From assembly GCA_949286015.1 (NCBI GenBank), contig CASEBB010000022.1:1-52195 (forward strand): a DNA stretch of 52,195 nt, read 5' to 3'. This DNA is from an uncultured Succinivibrionaceae bacterium. Lineage in GTDB: Bacteria > Pseudomonadota > Gammaproteobacteria > Enterobacterales > Succinivibrionaceae. Of the stretch, positions 28,881 to 38,323 are shown piece by piece. Both the position numbers and the translations under genes were made by a program. Under the pieces are notes generated by a model that saw only the letters and a list, made by a program, of their open reading frames with translations, did no database searches and was not told the DNA's origin. Each line of letters starts with the position of its first letter. The first letter of the stretch is position 1.

Positions 28881-29013
28881 GCAACCACCGCGTTGCTTTG
28901 CAACCATCGCGCTGCCTTGCAACCACCACGTTGCCTCAGCAGCCACCGCGTTGCCTCAGCAACCTTCTGTTGCCTTGCAATCACTGCGTTGCCCTCGCAA
29001 CTACCTCGTTGCC
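28881..29013 (+). repeat. Seven ~19-bp tandem repeats of GCAAC..N..GTTGC upstream of tldD
   Basis: Seven units of 18-20 bp, each with a GCAAC/GTTGC mini-stem around a CACCGC-like loop (for example GCAACCACCGCGTTGC), ending 31 bases before the tldD start. They could fold as a row of small hairpins in the leader RNA, or be a simple unstable repeat. Confidence 0.8.
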
Positions 29014-29044
29014 CGCTCTGGGTGAGAGGCCTCAAGGAAACCTC

Positions 29045-30493
29045 ATGTCGCAAGATAACTTAGCTTTTGTTACCGCAAACCTGCTGCAACCAGCCGGTAT
29101 CGACGCGGCCTTCTTGGCTTCGGCTCTCGCTCAGCTGGCCGAGCGCCACCTCGATTTTGGCGATATCTTCTTTGAACACACCGTCTCGGAGTCCTTTGGC
29201 CTCGATGAGAACATCATCAAAGGCGGCGCCTTCTCTATCACTAGCGGCGTCGGTGTCCGTGGTGTCTTAGGAGAAAAGTGCGGCTTTGCCTACTCAGATG
29301 TCATTACCCCCAATGCCGTCATGGACGCCTGTAAAGCAGCCCGCTCCATTAGCTCCGGTCATAACTGCGAGCGCGTGGCCATTACCCCACAGGGCGTAGC
29401 TTTAAAGCCACTGTACGTGCAGGACAACCCCCTGCTCTCGTTAAGCCGAGCCGAGAAGATTGCCCTCTTACAGCGTGCTAACGAGGTTGCCCGCTCTGCC
29501 GATAACCGCATCAATCAGGTCTCGGTGGGCTTAAACCAATTACACCGTCTGATGCTGGTTGCAAACACCGACGGCACCATCTGCGCTGATGTGAAGCCGG
29601 TGGTGCAGTTTAGCGTGCAAGTGGTGATGAAGAGCGGTGAGCGCTTAGAGAGTGGCTCGGCCTCAATGGGCGGTGCCTATCTCTTAAATGAGCTAACCAA
29701 CGACAACGCCTTTGAAAAGGTCGCCTTAGAGGCAGTGCGTATCGCTGCTGTTAACTGTGAGGCTATTCCTGCTCCAGCGGGCACCATGCCAGTGGTCTTA
29801 GGCGCCGGTTGGCCTGGCGTGTTAATTCACGAGGCAGTCGGTCACGGCTTAGAGGCCGATGAAAACTATACCAAGGCCTCGGCCTTTAGTGAGCGCATGG
29901 GCCAAAAGGTAGCTTCAGAGGCATGCACCATTGTCGATGATGGTACCTTAGAGCGCCGTCGTGGTTCGCAAAGCTGTGATGATGAGGGCACGCCAACCCA
30001 GCACAACGTCCTCATTGAAAAGGGCGTGTTAAAGGGTTATATGTACGACCGCAAGAGCGCCTTGCTGATGAACACCAAGTCCTCAGGCAATGGCCGTCGT
30101 GAGTCCTACGATTACACCCCAATGCCACGTATGACCAACACCTACATGATGCCAGGCCCTTACCACAAAGACGAGCTGATCGCCTCGGTGGACAAGGGCA
30201 TTTACGCCGTCAACTTCAGTGGTGGTCAGGTGGATATCACCTCTGGTCGCTTTGTCTTCTCGACTTCTGAGGCTTACCTCATTGAGAACGGCAAGATCAC
30301 CACGCCAATTAAGGGTGCGACCTTAATTGGTAATGGCCCTGAGACCATGCAAAAGGTCTCCATGGTCGCTAATGATCTGGAGTTTGATCGTGGCGTGGGT
30401 GTGTGCGGTAAAGGTGGTCAGAGCGTCATGGTGGGCATCGGTCAGCCTACCATTAAGGTCGACGAGCTGACTATTGGTGGTACGCAGGAATAA
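29045..30493 (+). CDS. tldD: Metalloprotease TldD
   Basis: The ATG at 29045 (MSQDNLAFVT) has AAGGAA upstream; the open frame before it is only the tandem repeat. 482 residues, matching TldD. The zinc motif HEAVGH (HExxxH) lies near residue 263, with the glycine-rich family signature GTPTQHNVLIEKG downstream. TldD forms a heterodimer with TldE/PmbA and degrades unfolded peptides such as microcin precursors and CcdA. The partner gene pmbA is 0.8 kb downstream; the two are usually far apart, so the proximity here is notable. Confidence 0.98.
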   Translation: MSQDNLAFVTANLLQPAGIDAAFLASALAQLAERHLDFGDIFFEHTVSESFGLDENIIKGGAFSITSGVGVRGVLGEKCGFAYSDVITPNAVMDACKAARSISSGHNCERVAITPQGVALKPLYVQDNPLLSLSRAEKIALLQRANEVARSADNRINQVSVGLNQLHRLMLVANTDGTICADVKPVVQFSVQVVMKSGERLESGSASMGGAYLLNELTNDNAFEKVALEAVRIAAVNCEAIPAPAGTMPVVLGAGWPGVLIHEAVGHGLEADENYTKASAFSERMGQKVASEACTIVDDGTLERRRGSQSCDDEGTPTQHNVLIEKGVLKGYMYDRKSALLMNTKSSGNGRRESYDYTPMPRMTNTYMMPGPYHKDELIASVDKGIYAVNFSGGQVDITSGRFVFSTSEAYLIENGKITTPIKGATLIGNGPETMQKVSMVANDLEFDRGVGVCGKGGQSVMVGIGQPTIKVDELTIGGTQE

Positions 30494-30536
30494 GTTGCGC
30501 CCGCTGTGGTTGCGTAGGAACAAGTAAAGGAGCCCC

Positions 30537-31112
30537 ATGGCAGAACAAGAGCATTTTGAGGGTTTTGATACCGCTCCTGATGAGACTAGTCGCAGCGCGC
30601 AAAAGCGCGCCGCGCAGGCCGTGCGCAAGCTTGCTGAGCGCATTGGTGATTTAGGTGACCAAGCATTTTCCCGTTTACAGTTCCCTGAGCCAGAGCTCAA
30701 AGAGGCTTTTGCTACCGCCCGTGGCTTGCGTGTAGCCTCCGATGAGCGGCGGCGGCAGCTGCAATATGCCGCCAAGCTCTTACGCCTCTATGGTCATGAG
30801 AGCTTAGAGCAGCAGCTCAATGCCATGAGTGCGACCTCTAAGGTCGACCCACAGGCCATGCGCTTAGAGCAGTTACGTGAGTTCTTAATTCACGGTGGCA
30901 TCAAAGGCGTGAACGCCATGGTGGAGCTTATTCCCACGATTGATCGCAATAAGCTGCGCACTTTAGTGAAGCGGGCACATGATGAGCTCAGTGCCACCAT
31001 TCCGGATCGTCCAGCGGCGCGGGCGCTGTATCAGTTCATTAAGGCCGAAGTCAAAAAGGCAGGCGTTGTCATCCCCGATAGTATGCAACGGCCAAAGTCC
31101 AATGGCTCGTAA
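30537..31112 (+). CDS. darP: Ribosome-associated protein DarP/YjgA (DUF615)
   Basis: 191 residues; AAGGAG lies 7 bases before the ATG, 43 bases after tldD. Highly charged helical protein with family segments SRSAQKRAAQAVRKLAERIG and LREFLIHGGIKGVNAMVELI. DarP binds late 50S precursors and promotes active-site assembly. In many gammaproteobacteria it is adjacent to pmbA, as here. Confidence 0.94.
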   Translation: MAEQEHFEGFDTAPDETSRSAQKRAAQAVRKLAERIGDLGDQAFSRLQFPEPELKEAFATARGLRVASDERRRQLQYAAKLLRLYGHESLEQQLNAMSATSKVDPQAMRLEQLREFLIHGGIKGVNAMVELIPTIDRNKLRTLVKRAHDELSATIPDRPAARALYQFIKAEVKKAGVVIPDSMQRPKSNGS

Positions 31113-31302
31113 GTCCTACCTCTGGTAGGTTGCCTACCTGAGGTAGGTGCAAGGAGCGCGTGATGTAGTCCCACTGACCTCTTGCCAGCCGCCCTGTGTT
31201 GCCTATGCATTAAGACAGGCAGGGCAGAGTAGTGGTGGTAGGGTTATAGGGTAAGGTAGGGGATGCGCGTGGCGAGTATGAGCCCAGTGGAAGAGAATAA
31301 GA

Positions 31303-32667
31303 ATGACCTATTTTGCAGAAATCGCTAAGCGCCGTCAGCAGTATGAAGACTTAGCGGCACAAGCAGTGGAAATCGCCCGTAAAAAGGGTGCTGACGAGGC
31401 TTTGGTGCGCATCTCCGGTGGCAAGGGTATCACGGTCAGCTCCCGCCACTGCGAGGTAGAAAACCTCGAGTTTAACCAGCTGCAATCCTTAAGTGTTGGG
31501 GTGAACAAAGGCAAGCGTAACGGCTCTGCCAGCACCACTGACCTCTCCCTTGAGAAGATCACCGAGACCATTGAGTCGGCCCTGAACTTATGTGAGTACA
31601 CCTCTGCCGATGAGTGCTCTGGTCTGTGCGATGCCGACCTCATGTTTAAGGGCGAGCGTGATCTGAAGGTACTCTTCCCTTATGAGGAGGATGCCGACAA
31701 GATCGTGCAGATGGCGGTGGCTTTAGATAAGACCGGCCATGATGTCGCGGCGCAATATCATGAGCAGGGCTTACGTGAGTGTGAGCGCACCTCGTACTTT
31801 ACGTGGTATGGCATCGACTCCATGGCTACCAGCCACGGCTTTTTAAACAGCTCGATTGAGTCTGACTGCTCTAAGGACATCTCCTTTATCGCGGAGCAAA
31901 ATGGGCAAATGCAGCGCTCGGGCAGCATGAGCGTCAGCCGTGATTTTGCCAAGCTCTGGGATGATGCCGTGATTGCCAAAGAAGGTGCTGAGCGCACGCT
32001 CGCTAAGCTCGGCGCGACGCAAGTCAAGACCGGCACCTATCAGGTGGTATTAACGCGCAATGCGGCGCAGAGCTTAATTGGCGCTTTCTTAAACGCCATC
32101 TCTGGCAAGCTCATTTACCGTAACAGTTCGTTCTTAGTGGACAGCGTGGGTAAGGATGTCTTCCCTGAGTGGTTTTCCCTTAAAGAAGACCCATGGTTAC
32201 CATCGGGCCTGTGCTCCTTTAACTTTGACCGTGATGGTGTGGCGACCTTCCCACAGGACTTAGTATCTGACGGCAAGCTGTGCACATACCTCTTAAGCAC
32301 TTACACCGGTCGTAAGTTAAAGCTCAAGTCCAATGGCCACGCCTCGGGTACCTCAAACTTAATGGTGGTATCTGATGACGCGCACACTAAGGACTTTGAC
32401 AGCTTGCTTTCGCAGGCGGGCTCTGGTCTGGTGATTGAGTCCTTAATGGGCCAAGGCGTGAACCTCGTTAATGGTAACTACAGCCGTGGTGCCAGTGGCT
32501 ACTACTTTGAGAATGGCAAGCGCGTCCATGCGGTCAATGAGATCACTATCGCTGGCAACTTAAAGGAGATGTTTAAGGCGATTGTGGCGGTGGGCAATGA
32601 TTATGACGAGCGCTATCGCATCAAGGTAGGCTCGATATTGTTACCACTGGTGGTCTCTGGCAGCTAA
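31303..32667 (+). CDS. pmbA: Metalloprotease subunit PmbA (TldE)
   Basis: 454 residues, typical. Family core TYLLSTYTGRKLKLKSNGHASG followed by the NLMV block, and the C-terminal NGNYSRGASGYYFENG. It lacks the HExxxH motif, as expected: TldE is the non-catalytic partner of TldD. The binding site before the ATG is weak (GGAAGAG at -14). Probably co-transcribed with tldD and darP or from its own promoter in the 190-base gap. Confidence 0.97.
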   Translation: MTYFAEIAKRRQQYEDLAAQAVEIARKKGADEALVRISGGKGITVSSRHCEVENLEFNQLQSLSVGVNKGKRNGSASTTDLSLEKITETIESALNLCEYTSADECSGLCDADLMFKGERDLKVLFPYEEDADKIVQMAVALDKTGHDVAAQYHEQGLRECERTSYFTWYGIDSMATSHGFLNSSIESDCSKDISFIAEQNGQMQRSGSMSVSRDFAKLWDDAVIAKEGAERTLAKLGATQVKTGTYQVVLTRNAAQSLIGAFLNAISGKLIYRNSSFLVDSVGKDVFPEWFSLKEDPWLPSGLCSFNFDRDGVATFPQDLVSDGKLCTYLLSTYTGRKLKLKSNGHASGTSNLMVVSDDAHTKDFDSLLSQAGSGLVIESLMGQGVNLVNGNYSRGASGYYFENGKRVHAVNEITIAGNLKEMFKAIVAVGNDYDERYRIKVGSILLPLVVSGS

Positions 32668-33255
32668 GCTAAGCTAAGCGCTAACACTCCTACCACTCCT
32701 ACCAAGACACTCCCAACACTCTCTTCACCTGTTTTACTGCGGCCTCTAGTGGGAGATTCGAGCCGCAATTTTAGCTAAAAGGCCACTCTCACTTGTGGTA
32801 AAAGGGCTTGTGTCTGGGGGTCTACTGACCCCAGTAAACTAATGCCTCGCTGTGGCGACAACCCCGCTCTGGTCTCTCCTCTCTTTTCCTCTCTTCTATT
32901 CTGTGCTCTTCATCCGCTCCGCTCAGCGCTGCTGAGGGCGTTTTTCCCTAGTGAGAGCACAGCTACTTGCCAGTAACCATCTCTACCTTAGATATACGTC
33001 GCGGTAGCGACGCTTGCTGCTGGTTGTCGGGGCTATTGCCCTGCGGTGGCAATAACTCTGAGTTTGTCAATTCATCCTGATGCGCTGTGCTTGCTTGCAA
33101 GCTTATAGCAACTCTGCAGAAACAAGGGAAAAAAACGCTCGCGCCTGCATCATCATCATCATCATCATCATCTCTATGAGTAAGCCGTGCCATCCCGCGC
33201 CAATAGCCATGCTGCGCCTTTCCCTGAGGGGCATTCCTGCCTCTCGCAGAGATAA
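32668..33255. other. Gene-free region after pmbA
   Basis: No supported gene. It contains a palindromic GTCGCGGTAGCGAC at 32999-33012 and a (CAT)8-like trinucleotide run at 33148-33171. No rRNA or tRNA was recognised. Confidence 0.4.
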
Positions 33256-33281
33256 AAAAAGCATCCCGTAGGATGCTTTTT
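33256..33281 (-). terminator. Bidirectional terminator
   Basis: AAAAAGCATCC CGTA GGATGCTTTTT: perfect stem with T runs on both strands, longer (TTTTTTT) on the minus strand. It is the likely end of the small-protein transcript. Confidence 0.85.
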
Positions 33282-33427
33282 GCTCTTGGAGGATTGCTCT
33301 TTGTCTGATGGGGTCAAGTCAGATGAATCCATCTGTCACGCCCCTTCCGCTCAAGCCCTGTTGTTGCTGCCGTGACTAAAACCTCGGCAATAGGCCTGCT
33401 CGTTAATGTGGGGAGCTTTAGATGAGC

Positions 33428-33598
33428 TTAGCTTGCAGTCTTGCTGCTTTGCCACACGTTTGCTGGACGCAGTGGATAGAGCCACGTACTCTTCTGTTGC
33501 GGCTCACGACGATTGGTAAAGCTAAAAGCACGCATACCATCTTTGTAAGCGAAATCGTGTACTAAGGCAAAGCCGCGCTTGACTTGCTGCTGTTGCAT
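33428..33598 (-). CDS. 56-residue small protein, unknown function
   Basis: Reading frame MQQQQVKRGFALVHDF... to ...QSSKTAS. AGGAG lies 10 bases before the ATG and a strong minus-strand terminator 150 bases after the stop. The composition is protein-like (AYKDGMRAFSFTNRREP, then STWLYPLRPANVW), basic, with several aromatic residues and no membrane segment. I do not recognise a family. The 5' side holds several hairpins (33690-33930) that could be a long leader. Confidence 0.55.
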   Translation of the reverse strand: MQQQQVKRGFALVHDFAYKDGMRAFSFTNRREPQQKSTWLYPLRPANVWQSSKTAS

Positions 33599-33689
33599 GG
33601 CTTGCTATCTCCTACCTAAAAAACAAGTACCAAGCACAAACACTCTCTCTGCTACAGGCGCTTCTCTGTAGCCGAGGCTTCCGACCAAC

Positions 33690-34170
33690 TAAAACACACC
33701 TTACAGGCATAAGGTCACGTCCGACACTCACTGGACGTGGTGGTTAAAGATCAGATCGCAATGGGGGTTCTGCTTTGTTGTAGGAGCTACTGCAAGGTGT
33801 CCAGATCACCCTCTGGACAGAGCTATACAGCATACGTCTGCTCCGACGCATTTCTCTTAGCCACCTAAACTATGAAAGTTCGTTGGCCTCAGGTAGCCAA
33901 GACCTTAAGAAGATGCCTCTTCTTAGACTGAGTGTCGCGTCACCAGATTGCAGATTACGACAGTGCCTAGAGAAGCAGTGCCTATATCTTTAATCCGATC
34001 CCTTGCGATGTGCAGATTCATAAGCGTCACGCCGCTGCTTAAAGCAGCACATACACTGGATTAAGTCGCATAAAAACAGCGTAGACGTCAGAATCACTCA
34101 GCCTTAGATGATGCCCACTCACTACTTTAAGCACCATCTACAAGGCCTTTAGCCTCCTGCAATGCGGGAG
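33690..34170 (-). ncRNA. Candidate structured RNA or long leader (unassigned)
   Basis: Several compact stems lie in about 480 bases: ACCTTA/TAAGGT (33694-33711), ACGTCC/GGACGT (33717-33738), GTCCAG/CTGGAC (33798-33817), AAGAAGA/TCTTCTT (33906-33924) and CCTCC/GGAGG (34150-34170), with no convincing reading frame. It is upstream of the small protein on the minus strand. It does not resemble tmRNA, RNase P, 6S or SRP RNA. Evidence is only the density of stems. Confidence 0.25.
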
Positions 34171-34642
34171 GTGCGAGAAAAAAGTAACACTTGCTGCATA
34201 CGTGGTCGCAGCGCAGGGTGTTGCTCTTTTTTATCGACCCGTGGCCGTAAGATTAAAGGCTTCTAAAAGCACGTGCAAGCGCCCAAAATCCTCAAATTGC
34301 AACTTTAAGTCACTATTTCCTCTGCTCAGTACATCCTTGCCTGCCTCGCCACTTCTGCCGCATATATAAGCCTTTTTGCTTCCTTTACTAGCTGCAAATA
34401 AGCGCGGCAATGAAGCATGAACTAACCCCTGCCAAGCCTAAGAGCGGTGTTGCACTCGGCTCACGGTGCACTTTTGCCACACAGCGTAACTTTAAGGGGA
34501 GGTTAAAACGCGGTAAAGCCTGTAAGTATCAGGAGTTAGTTTGCGGTAACCAGATGTGCCCTGTGCTAAAGCGTGCAAAAGCACGGAAGCACGTAAGCGC
34601 TTTCTTGATGCGCCAATCTTCACTTTTATGACTTTGTAATTT
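34171..34642. other. Gene-poor stretch before the CRP-like site
   Basis: A 73-codon frame at 34410 (Lys/Arg-rich, no binding site) is the only candidate, and I doubt it. Confidence 0.3.
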
Positions 34643-34658
34643 TGTGAGCAAGATCACA
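34643..34658. promoter_or_regulatory. CRP-like binding site
   Basis: TGTGAGCAAGATCACA, a perfect TGTGA-N6-TCACA palindrome flanked by TTT and AAA, matches the CRP consensus closely. No recognised gene begins within 500 bases in either direction, so its target is unclear: an unannotated small RNA, a small gene, or a relic. Confidence 0.6.
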
Positions 34659-35659
34659 AAAAATTTGCGATTATTTTTCAATAACGGTGCTTTATGCTCC
34701 AAAAAGGGTGGTGTTTGTCACATAAGGTGCAGAGTAGTTGCAGGGGCGTAACTAGGTGGCTCTAAGGTAAAAAGCGCATGTATATGGCGTTTGTTAGTGG
34801 TCTGCGGCCTGTCAAGATGGGGTCGTAGTCACAGGAAAAAAGAGACCGCGCTCACAACGTAAGCGACTGCAAAAGCACGTACCTGATAAATAAGCTAAAG
34901 AAGAGCAAAAGCGTAATTGCTTACGAAATTGAGGTTAGGGGGCAAAAGTGATGTTAGGCGTGTTAAGGCGCGGTAAAGAGACCTGTAGCGGGGTGTGGCA
35001 AAGGGCGGCGGGAGCTGGTAGAGAGTGCTGATTAGGAAACAGCTGGTCAATAGAGTGGATATTTGGTTTCAGATTGTGTAATGAGGGCGCTTTGGAGATG
35101 ACAACGACCTTATGGAGGCCACAGCGTTTCCTGAGAGGGGAGGCTTCCTTGTGTTTGCCGCTGACAGCCACGCTTAAGCTGCCCTCAAGGCGCTGCAAGC
35201 ACCTTTCTGACACTGATAATGAGGCTGCTGCCAGCCCATACACGCTCATATGGAGCGCAAGCTCCTCTAAGCTTAGGGAAAAGCATCTTAAGGCTCTATG
35301 GCCCCAATGGTATGGCGTGACATCTTGAGCTTTAACGAGTGCTCAAGTTCTGAGGAGAGACTGCACCTAAGAGTAATGGTTGGCTTGATGTGGTATCCAC
35401 CACATCAGAGGAGAGCCAAAACTTGCGCTCTGGCGTTACGGCCAAAAGTGGTGATTCTGGGCTGTGGTTTCAGGCCATACGTTAGGCAAAAAGCCACGCG
35501 CGGTGACTGGGAAGTGAGCATCTGCAGATCATCCTGAGGACTTAGGTTCTGACGCTTAGAGTTCCGCTGTCCAATCTTAGGTTCCGTTTAAGGCTGTGAC
35601 TGTGCGGCTGTAAGCTTAAACGCCGTTAGCCGTTAGCTGTCAGTCATAGCCTTTAGCCG
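34659..35659. other. Gene-free region downstream of the CRP-like site
   Basis: No supported gene. CCTGATAAATAAGC at 34882-34895 matches the distal end of repeat R2 and may be a relic. GTATCCACCA...TCAGAGGAGAG near 35390 resembles 18880-18905. Confidence 0.35.
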
Positions 35660-35665
35660 TTAGCT

Positions 35666-35820
35666 CCGACCGTGAGGAGGTCTGGGATAGTTTTGGTCAA
35701 GCTGATAAACACATGGTTTATGGGAATGCATCAGACTATCTCGAGGTAACACTTGAGCACAAACAAGAAACGCCTTATTTATGGGCTTTATAAAATTAGT
35801 CTAGACCTCCTCACGGTCGG
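35666..35820. mobile_element. Miniature inverted-repeat element with 6-bp target duplication
   Basis: 155 bp with perfect 18-bp terminal inverted repeats CCGACCGTGAGGAGGTCT (35666-35683) and its complement (35803-35820), flanked by TTAGCT at 35660-35665 and 35821-35826. It has no coding capacity. It is different in sequence from the element at 2603-2770. It lies 25 bases from the gpmI terminator. Confidence 0.88.
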
Positions 35821-35848
35821 TTAGCTCGTTATCCCTCCCAGAAAACAC

Positions 35849-35880
35849 AAAGGCCCAGCTCTTTACAGAGTTGGGCCTTT
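35849..35880 (-). terminator. Terminator of gpmI
   Basis: A 14-bp stem AAAGGCCCAGCTCT / AGAGTTGGGCCTTT (one G-U pair) with loop TTAC; on the minus strand a TTTGTGTTTT run follows. Confidence 0.85.
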
Positions 35881-35943
35881 GGCTCTCACAAAAGCATTAG
35901 GCCGTAGCCTCTGCTTCTGTGCTTAGTTTGGTTTGACCTGCGA

Positions 35944-37479
35944 TTACTCGTCTAAGGTCACAATCGACTTGCCAGTCATCTCTGGTGGCACATCCATGCC
36001 CATTAAGTACAGCATGGTTGGAGCGATGTCGCTTAAGCGACCGCCCTCACGCATGTGTGCCTTGCGGCCCACATAAATAAATGGCACTGGCAGATTAGTG
36101 TGCGCAGTGTATGGCTGACCAGTGGTCATGTCCTTCATGCGCTCGCAGTTGCCGTGGTCAGCAGTGATTAAGCACTCACCACCCACCTTATGCAGCGACT
36201 CCACAACGCGACCAATGCAGGTGTCCACAGCTTGCACCGCCTTTAATGCAGCCTCATAGACGCCAGTGTGGCCAACCATGTCACCGTTAGGGTAGTTGCA
36301 GATCACCACGTCATACTTGCCCGACTCAATCGCGGCGCACAGCTTGTCAGTTAACTCTTGCGAGCTCATCTCTGGCTGCAGATCGTAAGTGGCAACCTTT
36401 GGGCTTGGGATTAAGATGCGATCCTCACCTGGGAACACCGTCTCAACGCCACCATTAAAGAAGAAGGTAACGTGAGCGTACTTCTCAGTCTCGGAAATGC
36501 GCAGCTGGGTCTTGTCGTGCTTGGATAACCACTCACCTAAGGTGTTGACTAAGTCCTCTGGTGGGTAGGCGCAAGCAGTCTTGATGTCAGCAGCATACTG
36601 CGTCAGCATCACAAAGTCAGCTAACTTTGGCTCAGCCTTACGCTTGAAGTTGTCAAAGTCTGGGTTGACGAAAGCACGAGTGATCTGACGGGCACGGTCA
36701 GCACGGAAGTTCATGAAGATGACCGAATCGCCATCAACCATGCCTACCTTCTCACCGACCACAGAGGCCTTCACGAACTCGTCGTTCTCGCCACGAGCAT
36801 AGGCCGCCTCAATGGCGTCCTTAATCGTTGGGTATGGCGCAAACTCGCTGGTGCCCTGAGTTAACAGGTCATAAGCTTGCTCCACACGATCCCAGCGGTT
36901 GTCACGATCCATGGCATAGTAGCGACCCACCACCGAAGCAAAGCGACCAACGCCTAACTCCTTGAACAGATCCTCAAACTTGCCAATGTACTCTAAAGCC
37001 GAACGTGGTGGCACATCACGACCATCGAGGAATGGGTGGAAGTAGATCTTCTTCGCACCGCGCTGGGCAGCCAGCTTGATCATCGCTAAGATGTGGTCTT
37101 CATGGCTGTGCACGCCACCTGGGCTCATTAAGCCCATGATGTGGACTGCCTTGTCAGCCTTCACCGCCTTGTCCACAGCCTCGCATAAGACTGGGTTGGT
37201 GAAGAAGTCACCGTCTTGAATGGCCTTGGTGATGCGGGTTAATTCCTGATACACGACGCGACCAGCACCAATGTTGGTGTGACCGACTTCGGAGTTACCC
37301 ATCTGACCATCAGGTAAACCCACGTCAATACCGGAGGCGCTGATGTCAGTGTGAGCGTACTTCTCGCACAAACCGTCTAAAACAGGAGTTGGTGCGTTGT
37401 AAACCGCATTGAACTCGTGCACAGGGTTGTCACCCCAGCCATCCATGATAATAAGGGCAAGAGTTTTCTTAGTGGCCAT
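35944..37479 (-). CDS. gpmI: 2,3-bisphosphoglycerate-independent phosphoglycerate mutase
   Basis: About 511 residues from the ATG at 37479 ([16 protein letters not shown]); an ATG 15 bases further upstream is possible. Metal-ligand motif IMDGWGDN at the N-terminus, the catalytic serine in [10 protein letters not shown] near residue 65, and C-terminal [10 protein letters not shown]. It interconverts 3- and 2-phosphoglycerate in glycolysis/gluconeogenesis using two Mn ions. Divergent from yibN, as in enterobacteria; envC, which often follows it, is absent. Confidence 0.98.
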   Translation of the reverse strand: MATKKTLALIIMDGWGDNPVHEFNAVYNAPTPVLDGLCEKYAHTDISASGIDVGLPDGQMGNSEVGHTNIGAGRVVYQELTRITKAIQDGDFFTNPVLCEAVDKAVKADKAVHIMGLMSPGGVHSHEDHILAMIKLAAQRGAKKIYFHPFLDGRDVPPRSALEYIGKFEDLFKELGVGRFASVVGRYYAMDRDNRWDRVEQAYDLLTQGTSEFAPYPTIKDAIEAAYARGENDEFVKASVVGEKVGMVDGDSVIFMNFRADRARQITRAFVNPDFDNFKRKAEPKLADFVMLTQYAADIKTACAYPPEDLVNTLGEWLSKHDKTQLRISETEKYAHVTFFFNGGVETVFPGEDRILIPSPKVATYDLQPEMSSQELTDKLCAAIESGKYDVVICNYPNGDMVGHTGVYEAALKAVQAVDTCIGRVVESLHKVGGECLITADHGNCERMKDMTTGQPYTAHTNLPVPFIYVGRKAHMREGGRLSDIAPTMLYLMGMDVPPEMTGKSIVTLDE

Positions 37480-38260
37480 GACTTTCTCAAACATTGTTGC
37501 GTCATCAGCCTGAGCGGTGGCTTAAGACTAAATGACGACCAGAAAAAATTAGTTTGCGCTACGGCAACGCTTATCAGCTCTTTTTCGGGCCTAGCGGCGT
37601 GTCCGTTTCCTCCTCGACTACAGCGCGGCACATGGCGCAGTGCGCGTTGCTCGAGGGCATTGCACAGGCGCTACTGCCTGCACTAATGCGTCATGTTGTG
37701 GATGTGTTCGACTGCCCTGCCTGTTGCCGTAAAAGCATCGCCATGGCCTCTCAAGGAGCTCTCTTTTGAGAAGTCTTCCTCTATTCAAAGGCTATCGCTT
37801 AGGGCAAACAGGTTGCGCGAGGACTTTTCCTTTAGCGGGCGTGTGCGTATGTTAACACGTCTATCTAGCATAGCAATGCGCTTTTTGTGCACTTTGCGGT
37901 GTATAAGCGCCGTAAGCGCCAGCACCTTGGAGCCTTGTATTACAGGTAAGCGCCGTTTTCTGGCGGTGCGCATACGTAAGAGTGCGGGTAATGGCCATTA
38001 AAGTGGCTGTGCGCCGCATTCCAAGTTGGGGCAGAAGTTTGAGTAGAAGTTGTGGGAGAAGTTGTGGCAAAAGTGGGGGCTGCGTCAGCGCAGTGGTTGT
38101 GCAGTGGGGGCGCAGCGGTGCGTCTTACTGCGCCGCATTACTTTGCCTTGAGCCTCGACTGCACTGCCGTTGCCACCCTGTGGTGGGCTTTCTTCTGAGG
38201 TGCCCTTGCTCTTGACGCTTTTCTCGCGACTTGGCGCTCTCTTCTTAATCTCATTTCCTC
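37480..38260. other. Divergent region gpmI/yibN
   Basis: An 840-base gap without a supported gene. It contains imperfect AGAAGTTG repeats near 38035-38075. Promoters for gpmI lie at the left end by position. Confidence 0.4.
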
Positions 38261-38310
38261 TCTGTGCTAAAATGTTCAGCTATTTGAGCGACCGGAGCAG
38301 TCTCCGGACT
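38261..38310 (+). promoter_or_regulatory. Extended -10 promoter and leader hairpin of yibN
   Basis: TGCTAAAAT at 38265-38273 is a good extended -10. A hairpin CCGGAG/CTCCGG follows at 38292-38307, before the binding site. A similar CTCTGTGCTAA stands before the transporter gene near 3990. Confidence 0.5.
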
Positions 38311-38323
38311 ATGAGAGGTAGGG

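Noticed and set aside
32740..32800. T-loop-like GATTCGAGCC suggesting a tRNA
   Set aside because: No acceptor, anticodon or D-arm pairing around it.
34410..34631. 73-codon Lys/Arg-rich frame
   Set aside because: No binding site, no homologous feel, embedded in a region with stops in all other frames; not supported.
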